From an uncultured Lachnospiraceae bacterium (GTDB taxonomy: Bacteria > Bacillota > Clostridia > Lachnospirales > Lachnospiraceae), in the NCBI GenBank assembly GCA_910579085.1, contig CAJTRU010000021.1, positions 35,160-56,013 of the forward strand: a DNA stretch of 20,854 nucleotides, given 5' to 3'. A model generated the notes under the pieces. It was not told the origin of the DNA. It searched no databases and was given only the letters and a program-made list of their open reading frames with translations. The position numbers and the translations under genes are program-made. Shown piece by piece: positions 6,269 through 14,192 of the stretch (position 1 is the stretch's first letter; each line of letters begins with the position of its first letter).

Positions 6269-6430
6269 ATTGTATAAGCATTAAAGTGTGAATTCTGCTA
6301 CAGGATTCACACTATTTGCATGTCTATATAAATATTACCAGGAGGCAGTTCCAGAATATTTTAGCATTGCAAAAGAATATAATGTTTTTCATAATTATTT
6401 TAGCAGCCAGGGATGGAATGGGGGATTTAT

Positions 6431-8437
6431 ATGAAACGGGAAAAAGAAAAAAATGTAAAAACAGGAAAAACCATGCGGAAGGGAGCCGGGGTAACATTTA
6501 AGCTTGCATCAGCCATTATTGTAACTGTAGTAATACTGGTATCAGCATTGCTGGAGCTGGTTTATATACAGATGTCCAGTGCGCTGCTTGAAAAAAGCAG
6601 TGATTTAATCCAGACAACTACGGGTAAAACCATACAGGAAACAAGGAGCTGGATGAACAGGACGCTTACTATGCTGGAAATGCAGCGGGATACAATAGAA
6701 TATGAAAATATGGACATACACAGTATGAAAAGATATATACGCCATACTGCTGGCCAGAATGAAGCATATCCTACAGGGCTGTATGTGGCACTGGCAGATG
6801 GCTCATTGTACCATTCTTCTTTTGTGCCAGGACCAGATTATGACGCTTTATCAAAAAAATGGTACCAGGATGGCATACAGTCTGAGGATTTTATTCTTGG
6901 AGATACATATATTGACGAAGACAGCCAGGCCTATGTGGTAGGGGCTTCGGGAATACTAAAGGATGCGGATGGCGGTGTACGTGGTGTTGCGGCAGCAGAT
7001 GTATCCCTTAATTCTATTTCTGATATTGTAAGTGGCATAAAGCTTGAAGAAACAGGTGGTATTTTTCTTGTAGACACCAGGACAGATACAATTATTGGCC
7101 ACCATAACCAGGAAATGACTGGCAAGGAACTTGTAAACACTGGCAATGGCATGTATGATTATGTTGCAGAACAGATAAAAAAGGGGAACAGGGAACTTTC
7201 AGTATATGATGATACATATATCCAGGTAGCTGATGTTCCTGGCTGTGACTGGGCAGCAGTTGCTTATGTATCACGTACAGAGGTGCTGCATGAACTTATT
7301 GAATTAACGAAGTATATGTCTGAAGTAATGCTATTTTCAATAATATTATTAATCCTTTTGGTGGTTTTCCTTGTAAAGCGTATTATTGGCAGGCCAGTAA
7401 AAGAATTAAGCCATGTGGCCACGCAGATTGCAGAGGGCAGGCTTGAACAGGAAATACATTACCATTCCAGGGATGAACTGGGTGTGCTTGCACATAATTT
7501 TAACCAGGTTACAATACGTTTACGCGGATATATAAAGTATATTAATGAAATTTCAGAAAAACTTATGGACATTGCTTCAGGAAACCTGGCTTTTACGCTG
7601 GAAAGTGATTATCATGGTGAATTTGAAAAAATTAAAACCTCACTTGAAAAAATTTCTTATTCACTAAATAATATTATTGGGCAGCTTAATAATACTTCCA
7701 TGGAAGTTGCGGCTGGCGCAGAGCAGATTTCCAATGGTGCTATGGCATTGTCACAAGGTTCAATAGAACAGGCGGCTTCAGTGGAAACACTGGCAGGACA
7801 TATAAGCCTTATGTCTGGCAGTGTAAGTGAAACTGCCAGAAATGCGCAGGCTGCAAGCAATATTTCACAGGAAGTCAGGAACAGCCTTTTAGAAAGCAAT
7901 AATAAAATGCAGCATATGACAACGGTAATACAGAAAGCATGTGATAAATCCAGTGAAATCCACCATATTGTAAGGACAATTGAAGATATCGCATTCCAGA
8001 CAAATATACTTGCATTAAATGCTTCAGTAGAAGCCTCACGTGCTGGTGATGCTGGAAAAGGCTTTGCAGTAGTTGCAGGTGAAGTAAGGATGCTGGCGGC
8101 GAAGTCATCTGAGGCGGCACAGGAAACATCCAATCTTCTGGGAGAAACAGTAATTTCTATGGAAGAGGGCATGAATGAGGCAAAAAGCGCTACAAATTCC
8201 ATTCTGGAATTAGTAGAACAGGCTAGCGAAATGGACGGGCTTGTATGCCACATTGCAGATAATACAAAAAAGCAGGCTGGTGATGCAGCAGAAATTAAAC
8301 TTGGAATAGAGCAGATTTCAAGTGTTGTCCAAACCAATGCATCAACAGCAGAAAAAAGTGCTGCTGCAAGTGAAGAATTGTCTGGCCAGGCAGAAATGCT
8401 TAAAAATATGGTAGGCAGGTTCAAGTTAAAGAATTAA
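6431..8437 (+). CDS. Methyl-accepting chemotaxis protein with dCache sensor domain
   Basis: This is a transmembrane chemoreceptor that would signal through CheW/CheA to the flagellar motor. Of 668 residues, a basic N-terminus is followed by TM1 (about 25-47), an extracytoplasmic dCache-like domain (about 50-285), TM2 (about 297-316), a HAMP domain (about 318-370) and a long coiled-coil signalling domain whose hairpin tip reads AFQTNILALNASVEASRAG (521-539). The sensor has SKKWYQDG near 141-148 and VAAADVSL near 186-193, resembling the amino-acid-binding dCache pattern but with Lys in place of the usual Arg before WY, so the ligand is uncertain. No C-terminal CheR-docking pentapeptide is present. 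The start at 6431 is preferred over 6413 because GGGGG lies seven bases upstream. It has its own promoter and terminator. No other chemotaxis gene is in the window. Confidence 0.93.
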   Translation: MKREKEKNVKTGKTMRKGAGVTFKLASAIIVTVVILVSALLELVYIQMSSALLEKSSDLIQTTTGKTIQETRSWMNRTLTMLEMQRDTIEYENMDIHSMKRYIRHTAGQNEAYPTGLYVALADGSLYHSSFVPGPDYDALSKKWYQDGIQSEDFILGDTYIDEDSQAYVVGASGILKDADGGVRGVAAADVSLNSISDIVSGIKLEETGGIFLVDTRTDTIIGHHNQEMTGKELVNTGNGMYDYVAEQIKKGNRELSVYDDTYIQVADVPGCDWAAVAYVSRTEVLHELIELTKYMSEVMLFSIILLILLVVFLVKRIIGRPVKELSHVATQIAEGRLEQEIHYHSRDELGVLAHNFNQVTIRLRGYIKYINEISEKLMDIASGNLAFTLESDYHGEFEKIKTSLEKISYSLNNIIGQLNNTSMEVAAGAEQISNGAMALSQGSIEQAASVETLAGHISLMSGSVSETARNAQAASNISQEVRNSLLESNNKMQHMTTVIQKACDKSSEIHHIVRTIEDIAFQTNILALNASVEASRAGDAGKGFAVVAGEVRMLAAKSSEAAQETSNLLGETVISMEEGMNEAKSATNSILELVEQASEMDGLVCHIADNTKKQAGDAAEIKLGIEQISSVVQTNASTAEKSAAASEELSGQAEMLKNMVGRFKLKN

Positions 8438-8470
8438 ATACAGCAAGCTATAATATATGATTTAAAAAGA

Positions 8471-8503
8471 CGGGAGTTCTTATGCCAGGAACTCCCGTTT
8501 TTT
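8471..8503 (+). terminator. Bidirectional terminator between the chemoreceptor and but
   Basis: CGGGAGTTC (8471-8479) pairs perfectly with GAACTCCCG (8489-8497), followed by six T. On the minus strand the same stem is followed by a T-rich tract (plus AAAAAG before it), so it can also end the but transcript, whose stop lies about 45 bases away. Confidence 0.9.
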
Positions 8504-8544
8504 ATTTATCTTTTATATTTATATATAATTAAATTATCATTAAA

Positions 8545-9888
8545 TTATCTCTTATTGCTGTTTCTCCATATTTTAAGTTTTTCTGCTTCTGCAATAAGGC
8601 TGTCCCTGAAATCAGGATGTGCAACTGAAATAACTGCTTCTGCTTTCTGCCATGATGAAAGCCCTTTTAAGTTTACTATGCCGTATTCTGTTACGAAATA
8701 GTGTACATTGGCACGTGTGTCAGTAACAATAGAACCATTACTTAATGTAGGTTTAATACGGGACTGTACTGTGCCATCTTTTGTTGTAAATGTTGAAGAC
8801 ATGCAGATAAAGCTTTTACCACCATTTGAAAGGTAAGCGCCAAGTACAAAGTCAAGCTGGCCGCCAGCACCACTTATCTGTTTTGTGCCTGCTGATTCCG
8901 CATTTACCTGTCCATAAAGGTCTATATCTACAGCATTATTTATGGACATAAAGTTGTCATGTGCAGAAATGGAACGTATATCATTTGTATAACTTACAGG
9001 TGCACTCATACACTCTGGGTTGTCATTAACATAGTCATACAGTTTCTTTGTACCTGCACCAAAAGCATATACCTGGCGTCCTTTATCAATGCCTTTTCTT
9101 GTACCTGTGATTTTGCCAGCCTTTGCGATATCAACAAATGCGTCAACATACATTTCTGTGTGTACCCCAAGGTCTTTTAAGTCAGACTTTGCAATAAGTG
9201 AACCAACAGCATTTGGCATACCGCCGATACCAAGCTGGAGGCATGCACCATCAGGAATTTCATTAACAATATATTTTGCAACAGCTTCATCAACAGGTGT
9301 TGCAGCACCACCACCTCCAAGTTCATCTATTGCAGGGTTATCCCCTTCAACTATCATGGCGACATCATTAATATGTACGCCTTCACCAAACCCGCCAAGG
9401 CATCTTGGCATGTTCTGGTTTACTTCTACAATTATAATGTCAGCCACTTTACAACATGCTTCCATATGTGAAGCATTAGGCCCGAAATTAAAGAAGCCGT
9501 GGTTATCCATAGGTGCAACCTGGAACATAGCTACACGTGGAGGGGTGCTTGATTCGTAGTAATATCTTGGAAGCTCACTGTAACGTATAGGGCTGTAGAA
9601 AGAAAATCCCTGTGCAATAGCTTTTCTTTCAATGCCGCCCATATGCCATGAATTCCATGCAAAGTGCTCTGCTGGATTATCAATTTTATAGATTTCTGGC
9701 ACATGGCACAGAATTCCGCCTCTTATGTTTACATCTGTAAGTTCTGGAAGGCGTTTTGCAAATGCAGCATCAAGTGCTACAGGAGTGCTTACACACCAGC
9801 CATAATCTACCCAGTCGCCAGAGTTTATTACCTTTACAGCCTCATCTGCTGTCACCAGCTTTTGTGAATACATTTCTTTAAAATCCAT
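8545..9888 (-). CDS. but: Butyryl-CoA:acetate CoA-transferase
   Basis: This enzyme transfers CoA from butyryl-CoA to acetate, releasing butyrate and regenerating acetyl-CoA, the last step of butyrate formation in many gut Lachnospiraceae. The 447-residue product matches what I recall of the Roseburia-type enzyme along its whole length: MDFKEMYSQKLVTADEAVK, SGDWVDYGWC, NSWHMGGIERK, FQVAPMDNHGFFNFGP, GIGGMPNAVGS and GVHTEMYVDAFVDIAKAGKI. Glu245 in HTEMYVD is the expected catalytic glutamate that forms the CoA thioester. AGGAGG six bases upstream fixes the start. It is a single-gene unit, oriented away from the thl-crt-hbd-bcd-etfBA operon that makes its substrate. The related 4-hydroxybutyrate CoA-transferase is the main alternative, but the neighbourhood supports the butyryl-CoA enzyme. 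Confidence 0.88.
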   Translation of the reverse strand: MDFKEMYSQKLVTADEAVKVINSGDWVDYGWCVSTPVALDAAFAKRLPELTDVNIRGGILCHVPEIYKIDNPAEHFAWNSWHMGGIERKAIAQGFSFYSPIRYSELPRYYYESSTPPRVAMFQVAPMDNHGFFNFGPNASHMEACCKVADIIIVEVNQNMPRCLGGFGEGVHINDVAMIVEGDNPAIDELGGGGAATPVDEAVAKYIVNEIPDGACLQLGIGGMPNAVGSLIAKSDLKDLGVHTEMYVDAFVDIAKAGKITGTRKGIDKGRQVYAFGAGTKKLYDYVNDNPECMSAPVSYTNDIRSISAHDNFMSINNAVDIDLYGQVNAESAGTKQISGAGGQLDFVLGAYLSNGGKSFICMSSTFTTKDGTVQSRIKPTLSNGSIVTDTRANVHYFVTEYGIVNLKGLSSWQKAEAVISVAHPDFRDSLIAEAEKLKIWRNSNKR

Positions 9889-10001
9889 AATTAACCTCCT
9901 TAATGCGCCACAGTAATGTGGTGTTTATTTAATCTGTCTTAAAAAATAAAGTGGTTGTCCCAGAAATGTTATTGGTATTCCTGGTATAATTTATTATATA
10001 T

Positions 10002-10031
10002 AAAATACCATGATTTAGACGTGTGCGTCAA
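10002..10031 (-). promoter_or_regulatory. Candidate promoter of but
   Basis: On the minus strand TTGACG (10031-10026) and TATTTT (10007-10002) are 18 bases apart, and TGG immediately precedes the -10 box as in an extended -10 element. The leader would be about 105 bases with a small CCACA/TGTGG hairpin (9908-9921) just before the ribosome binding site. A TATAAT further downstream is an alternative. Confidence 0.4.
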
Positions 10032-10071
10032 TCTCAAATTAAACGAAGGGAGCAAATAATCCCAATTATTA

Positions 10072-10100
10072 TTGACGGTTTTATCCACTTTGTATATAAT
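10072..10100 (+). promoter_or_regulatory. Promoter of the zinc-ribbon/SHOCT gene
   Basis: TTGACG (10072-10077) and TATAAT (10095-10100) are separated by exactly 17 bases, near the sigma-A consensus. Transcription would begin near 10107, only about 27 bases before the start codon, which rules out a start upstream of 10134. Confidence 0.75.
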
Positions 10101-10133
10101 GTATATAAAATAAATTTTGATGGAGGTGATAAA

Positions 10134-10595
10134 ATGACATTGTTCTTTGTTGTATTTATAGTGTTTGTTGTACAGGGAATATTCTGGGGAACTATTACAA
10201 ACAATGTTATGCGGGACAAGGGCTATTATGATGGCTGGTTCTGGAGGGGCTTTTTTTTCAGTGGGGCAGCTTTTGCAGCAGCATTGTCAAAACCATATAA
10301 GAATATATACCAGGAAGATATGTTTTTAGGGAAAATGCATGGGAAAGACATATTAAAAAACAGTGGCTGGGAGTGCCAGTTCTGCCATTCTTTGAATGAA
10401 GGCATTGTTTCTACATGTGGCTGTGGTAAAAGCAGGGAAGAGAGCATAAAATATAATAAGCAGCAAAGTACAGGCCTTCCAGAACAAAATATAATTTCAT
10501 TGTTAAAGGAGTATAAAGAGCTTATGGATAATGGTATTATTACACAGGAAGAATTTGATACAAAGAAAATAGAACTCCTTAAAAATAATGGATAA
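10134..10595 (+). CDS. Small membrane protein with zinc ribbon and SHOCT domain
   Basis: This 153-residue protein has no assigned function. One hydrophobic segment (about 3-20, FFVVFIVFVVQGIFWG) should insert in the membrane and a second moderately hydrophobic stretch (about 36-50) may also do so. A cysteine cluster, CQFC then CGC (about 81-98), looks like a zinc ribbon. The C-terminal 33 residues (LLKEYKELMDNGIITQEEF) match the SHOCT motif, a short oligomerisation-type domain at the end of many membrane or extracellular proteins. The start at 10134 is set by GGAGGTG and by the promoter position. It sits alone between two divergent butyrate units without obvious link to them. Confidence 0.7.
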   Translation: MTLFFVVFIVFVVQGIFWGTITNNVMRDKGYYDGWFWRGFFFSGAAFAAALSKPYKNIYQEDMFLGKMHGKDILKNSGWECQFCHSLNEGIVSTCGCGKSREESIKYNKQQSTGLPEQNIISLLKEYKELMDNGIITQEEFDTKKIELLKNNG

Positions 10596-10639
10596 TGGAA
10601 TTTCCAAAAGCACCCAGTTTTGTGTATTTTTGATAAATT

Positions 10640-10668
10640 TTGTTAAAAAATCTCAAATTATGTATAGA
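10640..10668 (+). promoter_or_regulatory. Candidate distal promoter of the butyrate operon
   Basis: TTGTTA (10640-10645) and TATAGA (10663-10668) are 17 bases apart. The -35 box is part of TTGTTAA, one half of the known Rex operator consensus (TTGTTAA-N4-TTAACAA); the other half is poorly matched here. A second possible start lies downstream at TATAAT (10736-10741), overlapped upstream by the inverted repeat TTTAGG-N7-CCTAAA. Confidence 0.4.
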
Positions 10669-10744
10669 ATATGTGAAAAAACCTTGCCATTTTTGCAGAT
10701 TTGATATATGATATTTAGGAAGATTGCCTAAAGTATATAATAAC

Positions 10745-10788
10745 GTTACAGCCGGTCTGCCAGAAGCAATCCGGCAGGGGGCAGTAAC
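10745..10788 (+). promoter_or_regulatory. Leader stem-loop upstream of thl
   Basis: GTTAC (10745-10749) pairs with GTAAC (10784-10788), enclosing GCCGG (10751-10755) with CCGGC (10771-10775). It lies about 90 bases before the thl start. The region 10596-10876 holds these promoter and leader elements and no other gene that I can support. Confidence 0.4.
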
Positions 10789-10876
10789 ACCAGAATCTGT
10801 ACCAGAAACATAGAAAAGTACAGGTTACAGATTACTTATGCTGTCGGAATTCAATTATAAGGAGGAATTAAGTATT

Positions 10877-12070
10877 ATGGCAAAGAAAGTAGTTATAGCG
10901 GGCGCATGCCGTACTGCAATTGGTAAAATGGGTGGAGGATTAAGTAAAACTCCGGCTCCTGTCCTGGGCTCTATAGTTATTGAGGAAGCTCTTAAGAGAG
11001 CTGGTGTACCAAAGGACAAGGTTGACCATGTATATATGGGTTGTGTTATACAGGCAGGCCTTGGACAGAACGTTGCACGCCAGTCTTCCATTAAAGCAGG
11101 ACTGCCAATTGAAACCCCAGCAGTTACAGTGAACGTTGTTTGTGGTTCAGGACTTAATTGTGTAAACATGGCTGCACAGATGATACAGGCAGGAGATGCT
11201 GATATCGTTGTAGCAGGCGGTATGGAAAATATGTCTATGGCTCCATATGCAATGATGCAGGGCCGCTATGGTTACCGTATGAACAATGGCAAATTAGTGG
11301 ATACAATGGTTAATGACGCATTATGGGATGCATTTAACCAGTACCACATGATGATTACAGCAGAAAATGTTGCAGAGAAGTGGGGGCTTACACGTGAAGA
11401 GCTCGACGAATTTGCTGCAAACAGCCAGCAGAAATGTGAAGCTGCTATTAATGCAGGCAAGTTCGATGATGAAATCGTTCCTGTACAGACAGGTGTTGAC
11501 AGAAAGACAAAAGAACCTGTTATGTTTACAAAGGATGAAGGCCCACGTCCTGGAACTACTGCTGAAGGCTTAAGCAATTTAAAATGCTGCTCTGGCAAAG
11601 AAGGCGGTGTTGTTACAGCAGGTAATGCATCAGGCATTAATGATGGCGCTGCTGCAGTTGTTGTTATGAGCGAAGAGAAAGCAAAAGAACTTGGTGTTAC
11701 ACCAATGGCTACATTTGTAGCAGGTGCACTTGGCGGCGTTGACCCTTCAATTATGGGTGTAGGCCCTGTTGCTTCTACAAGGAAGGTACTTGAAAAGACA
11801 GGCCTGTCAATTAATGATTTTGACCTTATTGAAGCAAACGAAGCTTTCGCTGCACAGTCTGTTGCAGTTGGTAAAGACCTTGGATTTGACCTTAGCAAAT
11901 TAAATGTAAATGGTGGTGCTATTGCACTTGGACATCCTGTAGGCGCTTCAGGCTGCCGTATTCTTGTTACTCTTCTCCATGAGATGCAGAAAACAGGAGC
12001 AAACAGGGGTCTTGCAACACTTTGTATCGGTGGCGGCATGGGCTGCTCAACAGTTGTTGAGAAATACTAA
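10877..12070 (+). CDS. thl: Acetyl-CoA acetyltransferase (thiolase)
   Basis: Condenses two acetyl-CoA to acetoacetyl-CoA, the entry step to butyrate. The 397-residue product carries the thiolase signatures: nucleophilic Cys89 in NVVCGSGLNCVN, ALGHPVGASG with His353, and the C-terminal CIGGGMG with catalytic Cys383; AGGMENMS is also present. Length matches the family (about 392). I prefer ATG at 10877 (MAKKVVIAGACRTAIG) over the in-frame ATG at 10838, because GGAGG lies at 10861-10865 and homologous thiolases begin here. First gene of a six-gene operon, 134 bases before crt. Confidence 0.96.
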   Translation: MAKKVVIAGACRTAIGKMGGGLSKTPAPVLGSIVIEEALKRAGVPKDKVDHVYMGCVIQAGLGQNVARQSSIKAGLPIETPAVTVNVVCGSGLNCVNMAAQMIQAGDADIVVAGGMENMSMAPYAMMQGRYGYRMNNGKLVDTMVNDALWDAFNQYHMMITAENVAEKWGLTREELDEFAANSQQKCEAAINAGKFDDEIVPVQTGVDRKTKEPVMFTKDEGPRPGTTAEGLSNLKCCSGKEGGVVTAGNASGINDGAAAVVVMSEEKAKELGVTPMATFVAGALGGVDPSIMGVGPVASTRKVLEKTGLSINDFDLIEANEAFAAQSVAVGKDLGFDLSKLNVNGGAIALGHPVGASGCRILVTLLHEMQKTGANRGLATLCIGGGMGCSTVVEKY

Positions 12071-12104
12071 TCCGTTACTAGCGCTTTATAAGTGTAAAAT
12101 TTAT

Positions 12105-12167
12105 GCACCATAGCAGGATACAGGCGGAGTGCCTGTAACTCCATATGGTGCAGGCTTAATAAGCCTG
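12105..12167 (+). promoter_or_regulatory. Tandem hairpins between thl and crt
   Basis: GCACCATA (12105-12112) pairs with TATGGTGC (12144-12151) and encloses TACAGGC (12119-12125) with GCCTGTA (12131-12137). A second hairpin follows at once, CAGGCTT (12151-12157) with AAGCCTG (12161-12167). Neither has a T tract. They are likely to affect mRNA processing or stability between the cistrons rather than end transcription. Confidence 0.5.
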
Positions 12168-12204
12168 GATTATAAAATATAAAGGTTATAAAGGAGTAAT
12201 TATA

Positions 12205-12996
12205 ATGGAATTCATTTTATATGAAGTTAAAGACATGGTTGCAACAATTACGATTAACCGTCCAAAGGCTTTAAATGCATTAAACAGCCAGGTTCTTGAA
12301 GAGCTTGATGCTGCACTTGATGCAGTTGATTTAAATACAGTAAGATGCCTTATACTTACAGGTGCAGGGGACAAGTCATTTGTTGCAGGTGCAGATATAG
12401 GGGAGATGAGTACACTGACTAAAGCTGAAGGTGAAGCTTTTGGCAAGAAGGGTAATGATGTATTCCGCAAGCTTGAAACATTCCCAATCCCTGTAATTGC
12501 AGCAATTAACGGTTTTGCACTTGGTGGCGGCTGTGAAATTTCGATGAGCTGTGATATACGTATCTGCTCAGAGAATGCAATATTTGGCCAGCCAGAAGCA
12601 GGACTTGGAATTACACCAGGTTTCGGCGGGACACAGAGGCTTGCAAGGCTTGTAAGTCCTGGAATGGCTAAACAGCTTATCTATTCTGCAAGAAATATTA
12701 AAGCAGATGAAGCATACCGCATTGGCCTTGTTAATGCAGTATATCCTGCTGAAGAGCTTATACCACAGGCTGAAAAGCTTGCTTCATCAATTGCAATGAA
12801 TGCCCCTATCGCAGTACGTAACTGCAAGAAGGCTATTAATGACGGCCTCCAGACAGATATGGACAGTGCACTTGTAATAGAGGAGAAACTTTTTGGTGAC
12901 TGTTTTGAGACAGAAGACCAGAAAGCCGGAATGGGCAACTTCCTTGAAAAAGACAAGGAAAAGAAATTAAAAGTAGTTCCATTTAAGAACTGCTAA
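12205..12996 (+). CDS. crt: 3-hydroxybutyryl-CoA dehydratase (crotonase)
   Basis: Dehydrates 3-hydroxybutyryl-CoA to crotonyl-CoA, the third step of the pathway. The 263-residue product is a standard enoyl-CoA hydratase/isomerase-fold enzyme with the oxyanion-hole segments AGADIGEM and GFALGGGCEISM and both catalytic glutamates, E111 in GGGCEISM and E131 in QPEAGLGITPGFGGTQ. GGAG eight bases before ATG supports the start. Second gene of the operon, which is in the Lachnospiraceae order rather than the crt-bcd-etfBA-hbd order of Clostridium acetobutylicum. Confidence 0.95.
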   Translation: MEFILYEVKDMVATITINRPKALNALNSQVLEELDAALDAVDLNTVRCLILTGAGDKSFVAGADIGEMSTLTKAEGEAFGKKGNDVFRKLETFPIPVIAAINGFALGGGCEISMSCDIRICSENAIFGQPEAGLGITPGFGGTQRLARLVSPGMAKQLIYSARNIKADEAYRIGLVNAVYPAEELIPQAEKLASSIAMNAPIAVRNCKKAINDGLQTDMDSALVIEEKLFGDCFETEDQKAGMGNFLEKDKEKKLKVVPFKNC

Positions 12997-13095
12997 TTAT
13001 AAATTAACAGATTTAATAAAGCCGGTATACATAGAAATGTATGGACAGCATGTAAACGTGTAATAGTAATATAAGCAATACATGTAAATTGTCTT

Positions 13096-13125
13096 GTTCT
13101 TTTATGCCACGGGGCAGGAAAGAAC
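13096..13125 (+). promoter_or_regulatory. Stem-loop between crt and hbd
   Basis: GTTCTTT (13096-13102) pairs with AAAGAAC (13119-13125), with an inner TGCC (13105-13108) and GGCA (13113-13116). It ends about 18 bases before the hbd ribosome binding site. A smaller hairpin, ATACAT with ATGTAT, lies nearer to crt around 13026-13041. No promoter was recognised in the 157-base spacer. Confidence 0.45.
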
Positions 13126-13153
13126 GAACAAATAAATATATGGAGGTTATAAA

Positions 13154-13996
13154 ATGAAAGTTGGAGTAATTGGCGCAGGTACAATGGGTTCAGGCATTGC
13201 ACAGGCATTTGCACAGACAGAGGGATACGAAGTTTATTTATGTGATATCAACGAAGAGTTTGCTGCAAATGGTAAAAACAAAATTGCTAAGGGATTTGAA
13301 AAGAGAATTGCAAAAGGCAAGATGGAGCAGTCTGCTGCTGACGCTATTCTTGCAAAGATTACAACTGGTACAAAAGAGATTTGTACAGACTGTGATTTAA
13401 TTGTTGAAGCTGCACTTGAAGTTATGGATATCAAGAAGCAGACATTTAAGGAGTTAGAAGAAATCTGCAAGAATGAAAACTGCATTTTTGCAACAAATAC
13501 ATCATCACTTTCAGTTACAGAAATTGGTGCTGGAATAAACAGGCCTGTAATTGGAATGCACTTCTTCAATCCAGCTCCTGTAATGAAGCTTATTGAAGTA
13601 ATCCGTGGAGAGAACACTACTGATGAAGTAAATGATAAAGTAATTGAAATTTCAAAGGCAATCGGCAAGACTCCTGTAGAAGTTAAAGAAGCTCCTGGCT
13701 TTGTAGTAAACAGGATTCTTATTCCAATGATTAATGAAGCTGTAGGCATTTATGCAGAAGGAATTGCTTCTGTAGAAGGTATTGACACAGCTATGAAACT
13801 TGGTGCAAACCATCCAATGGGACCTCTTGCTTTAGGTGATTTAGTTGGTCTTGATATCTGCCTTGCTATTATGGATGTCCTTTATAATGAAACAGGGGAT
13901 TCAAAATACCGTGCACACACACTTCTTAGGAAGATGGTACGTGCTGGCAAACTTGGCATGAAGACAGGCATTGGTTTCTATGATTACAGAAAATAA
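13154..13996 (+). CDS. hbd: 3-hydroxybutyryl-CoA dehydrogenase
   Basis: Reduces acetoacetyl-CoA to (S)-3-hydroxybutyryl-CoA with NAD(P)H, the second step of butyrate formation. The 280-residue product starts with a Rossmann dinucleotide site, GVIGAGTMGSGIAQAFA (4-20), followed by LCDI, whose acidic residue after beta-2 suggests NADH. Catalytic His136 lies in GMHFFNPAPVMKLIEVI, with the downstream APGFVVNRILIPMINEA segment and the C-terminal GIGFYDY. GGAGG ahead of ATG fixes the start. Third gene of the operon. Confidence 0.96.
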   Translation: MKVGVIGAGTMGSGIAQAFAQTEGYEVYLCDINEEFAANGKNKIAKGFEKRIAKGKMEQSAADAILAKITTGTKEICTDCDLIVEAALEVMDIKKQTFKELEEICKNENCIFATNTSSLSVTEIGAGINRPVIGMHFFNPAPVMKLIEVIRGENTTDEVNDKVIEISKAIGKTPVEVKEAPGFVVNRILIPMINEAVGIYAEGIASVEGIDTAMKLGANHPMGPLALGDLVGLDICLAIMDVLYNETGDSKYRAHTLLRKMVRAGKLGMKTGIGFYDYRK

Positions 13997-14192
13997 TTGA
14001 GAATAATAATGTTTCTGGCAGGATTGTGGCATAAACTGGCAGTTCCTGGTGTAGCAATAAAAATGGTAACAGGACTGCCTGCCACTGTCCCGCTGGCATC
14101 ATCTGCCATGCCATATATGGCACGGCTTATAATGGAATATATAAGGATACTGGACAGCCAGTATAAATTTATGAAAGGTGGTATAAGAAGGC
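13997..14192 (+). other. hbd-bcd spacer with a 14-base palindrome
   Basis: No gene is supported in this 196-base spacer; an overlapping short reading frame lacks a ribosome binding site. It contains the perfect palindrome TGCCATATATGGCA (14109-14122) and a TATAAT at 14131-14136 without a convincing -35 box. It may hold a processing site or a weak internal promoter. Confidence 0.35.

Noticed and set aside
7657..8424. Long antisense frames in the chemoreceptor, thl, bcd and etfA genes
   Set aside because: They mirror the codon pattern of strongly supported plus-strand genes, have no ribosome binding sites and no family resemblance.
10023..10133. A longer N-terminus for the zinc-ribbon/SHOCT protein
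   Set aside because: The near-consensus promoter at 10072-10100 lies inside the extension, and GGAGGTG stands directly before ATG 10134.
10838..10876. A 13-residue N-terminal extension of thiolase
   Set aside because: The GGAGG box at 10861 serves ATG 10877, and thiolases start at MAKKVVIAG-like sequences.
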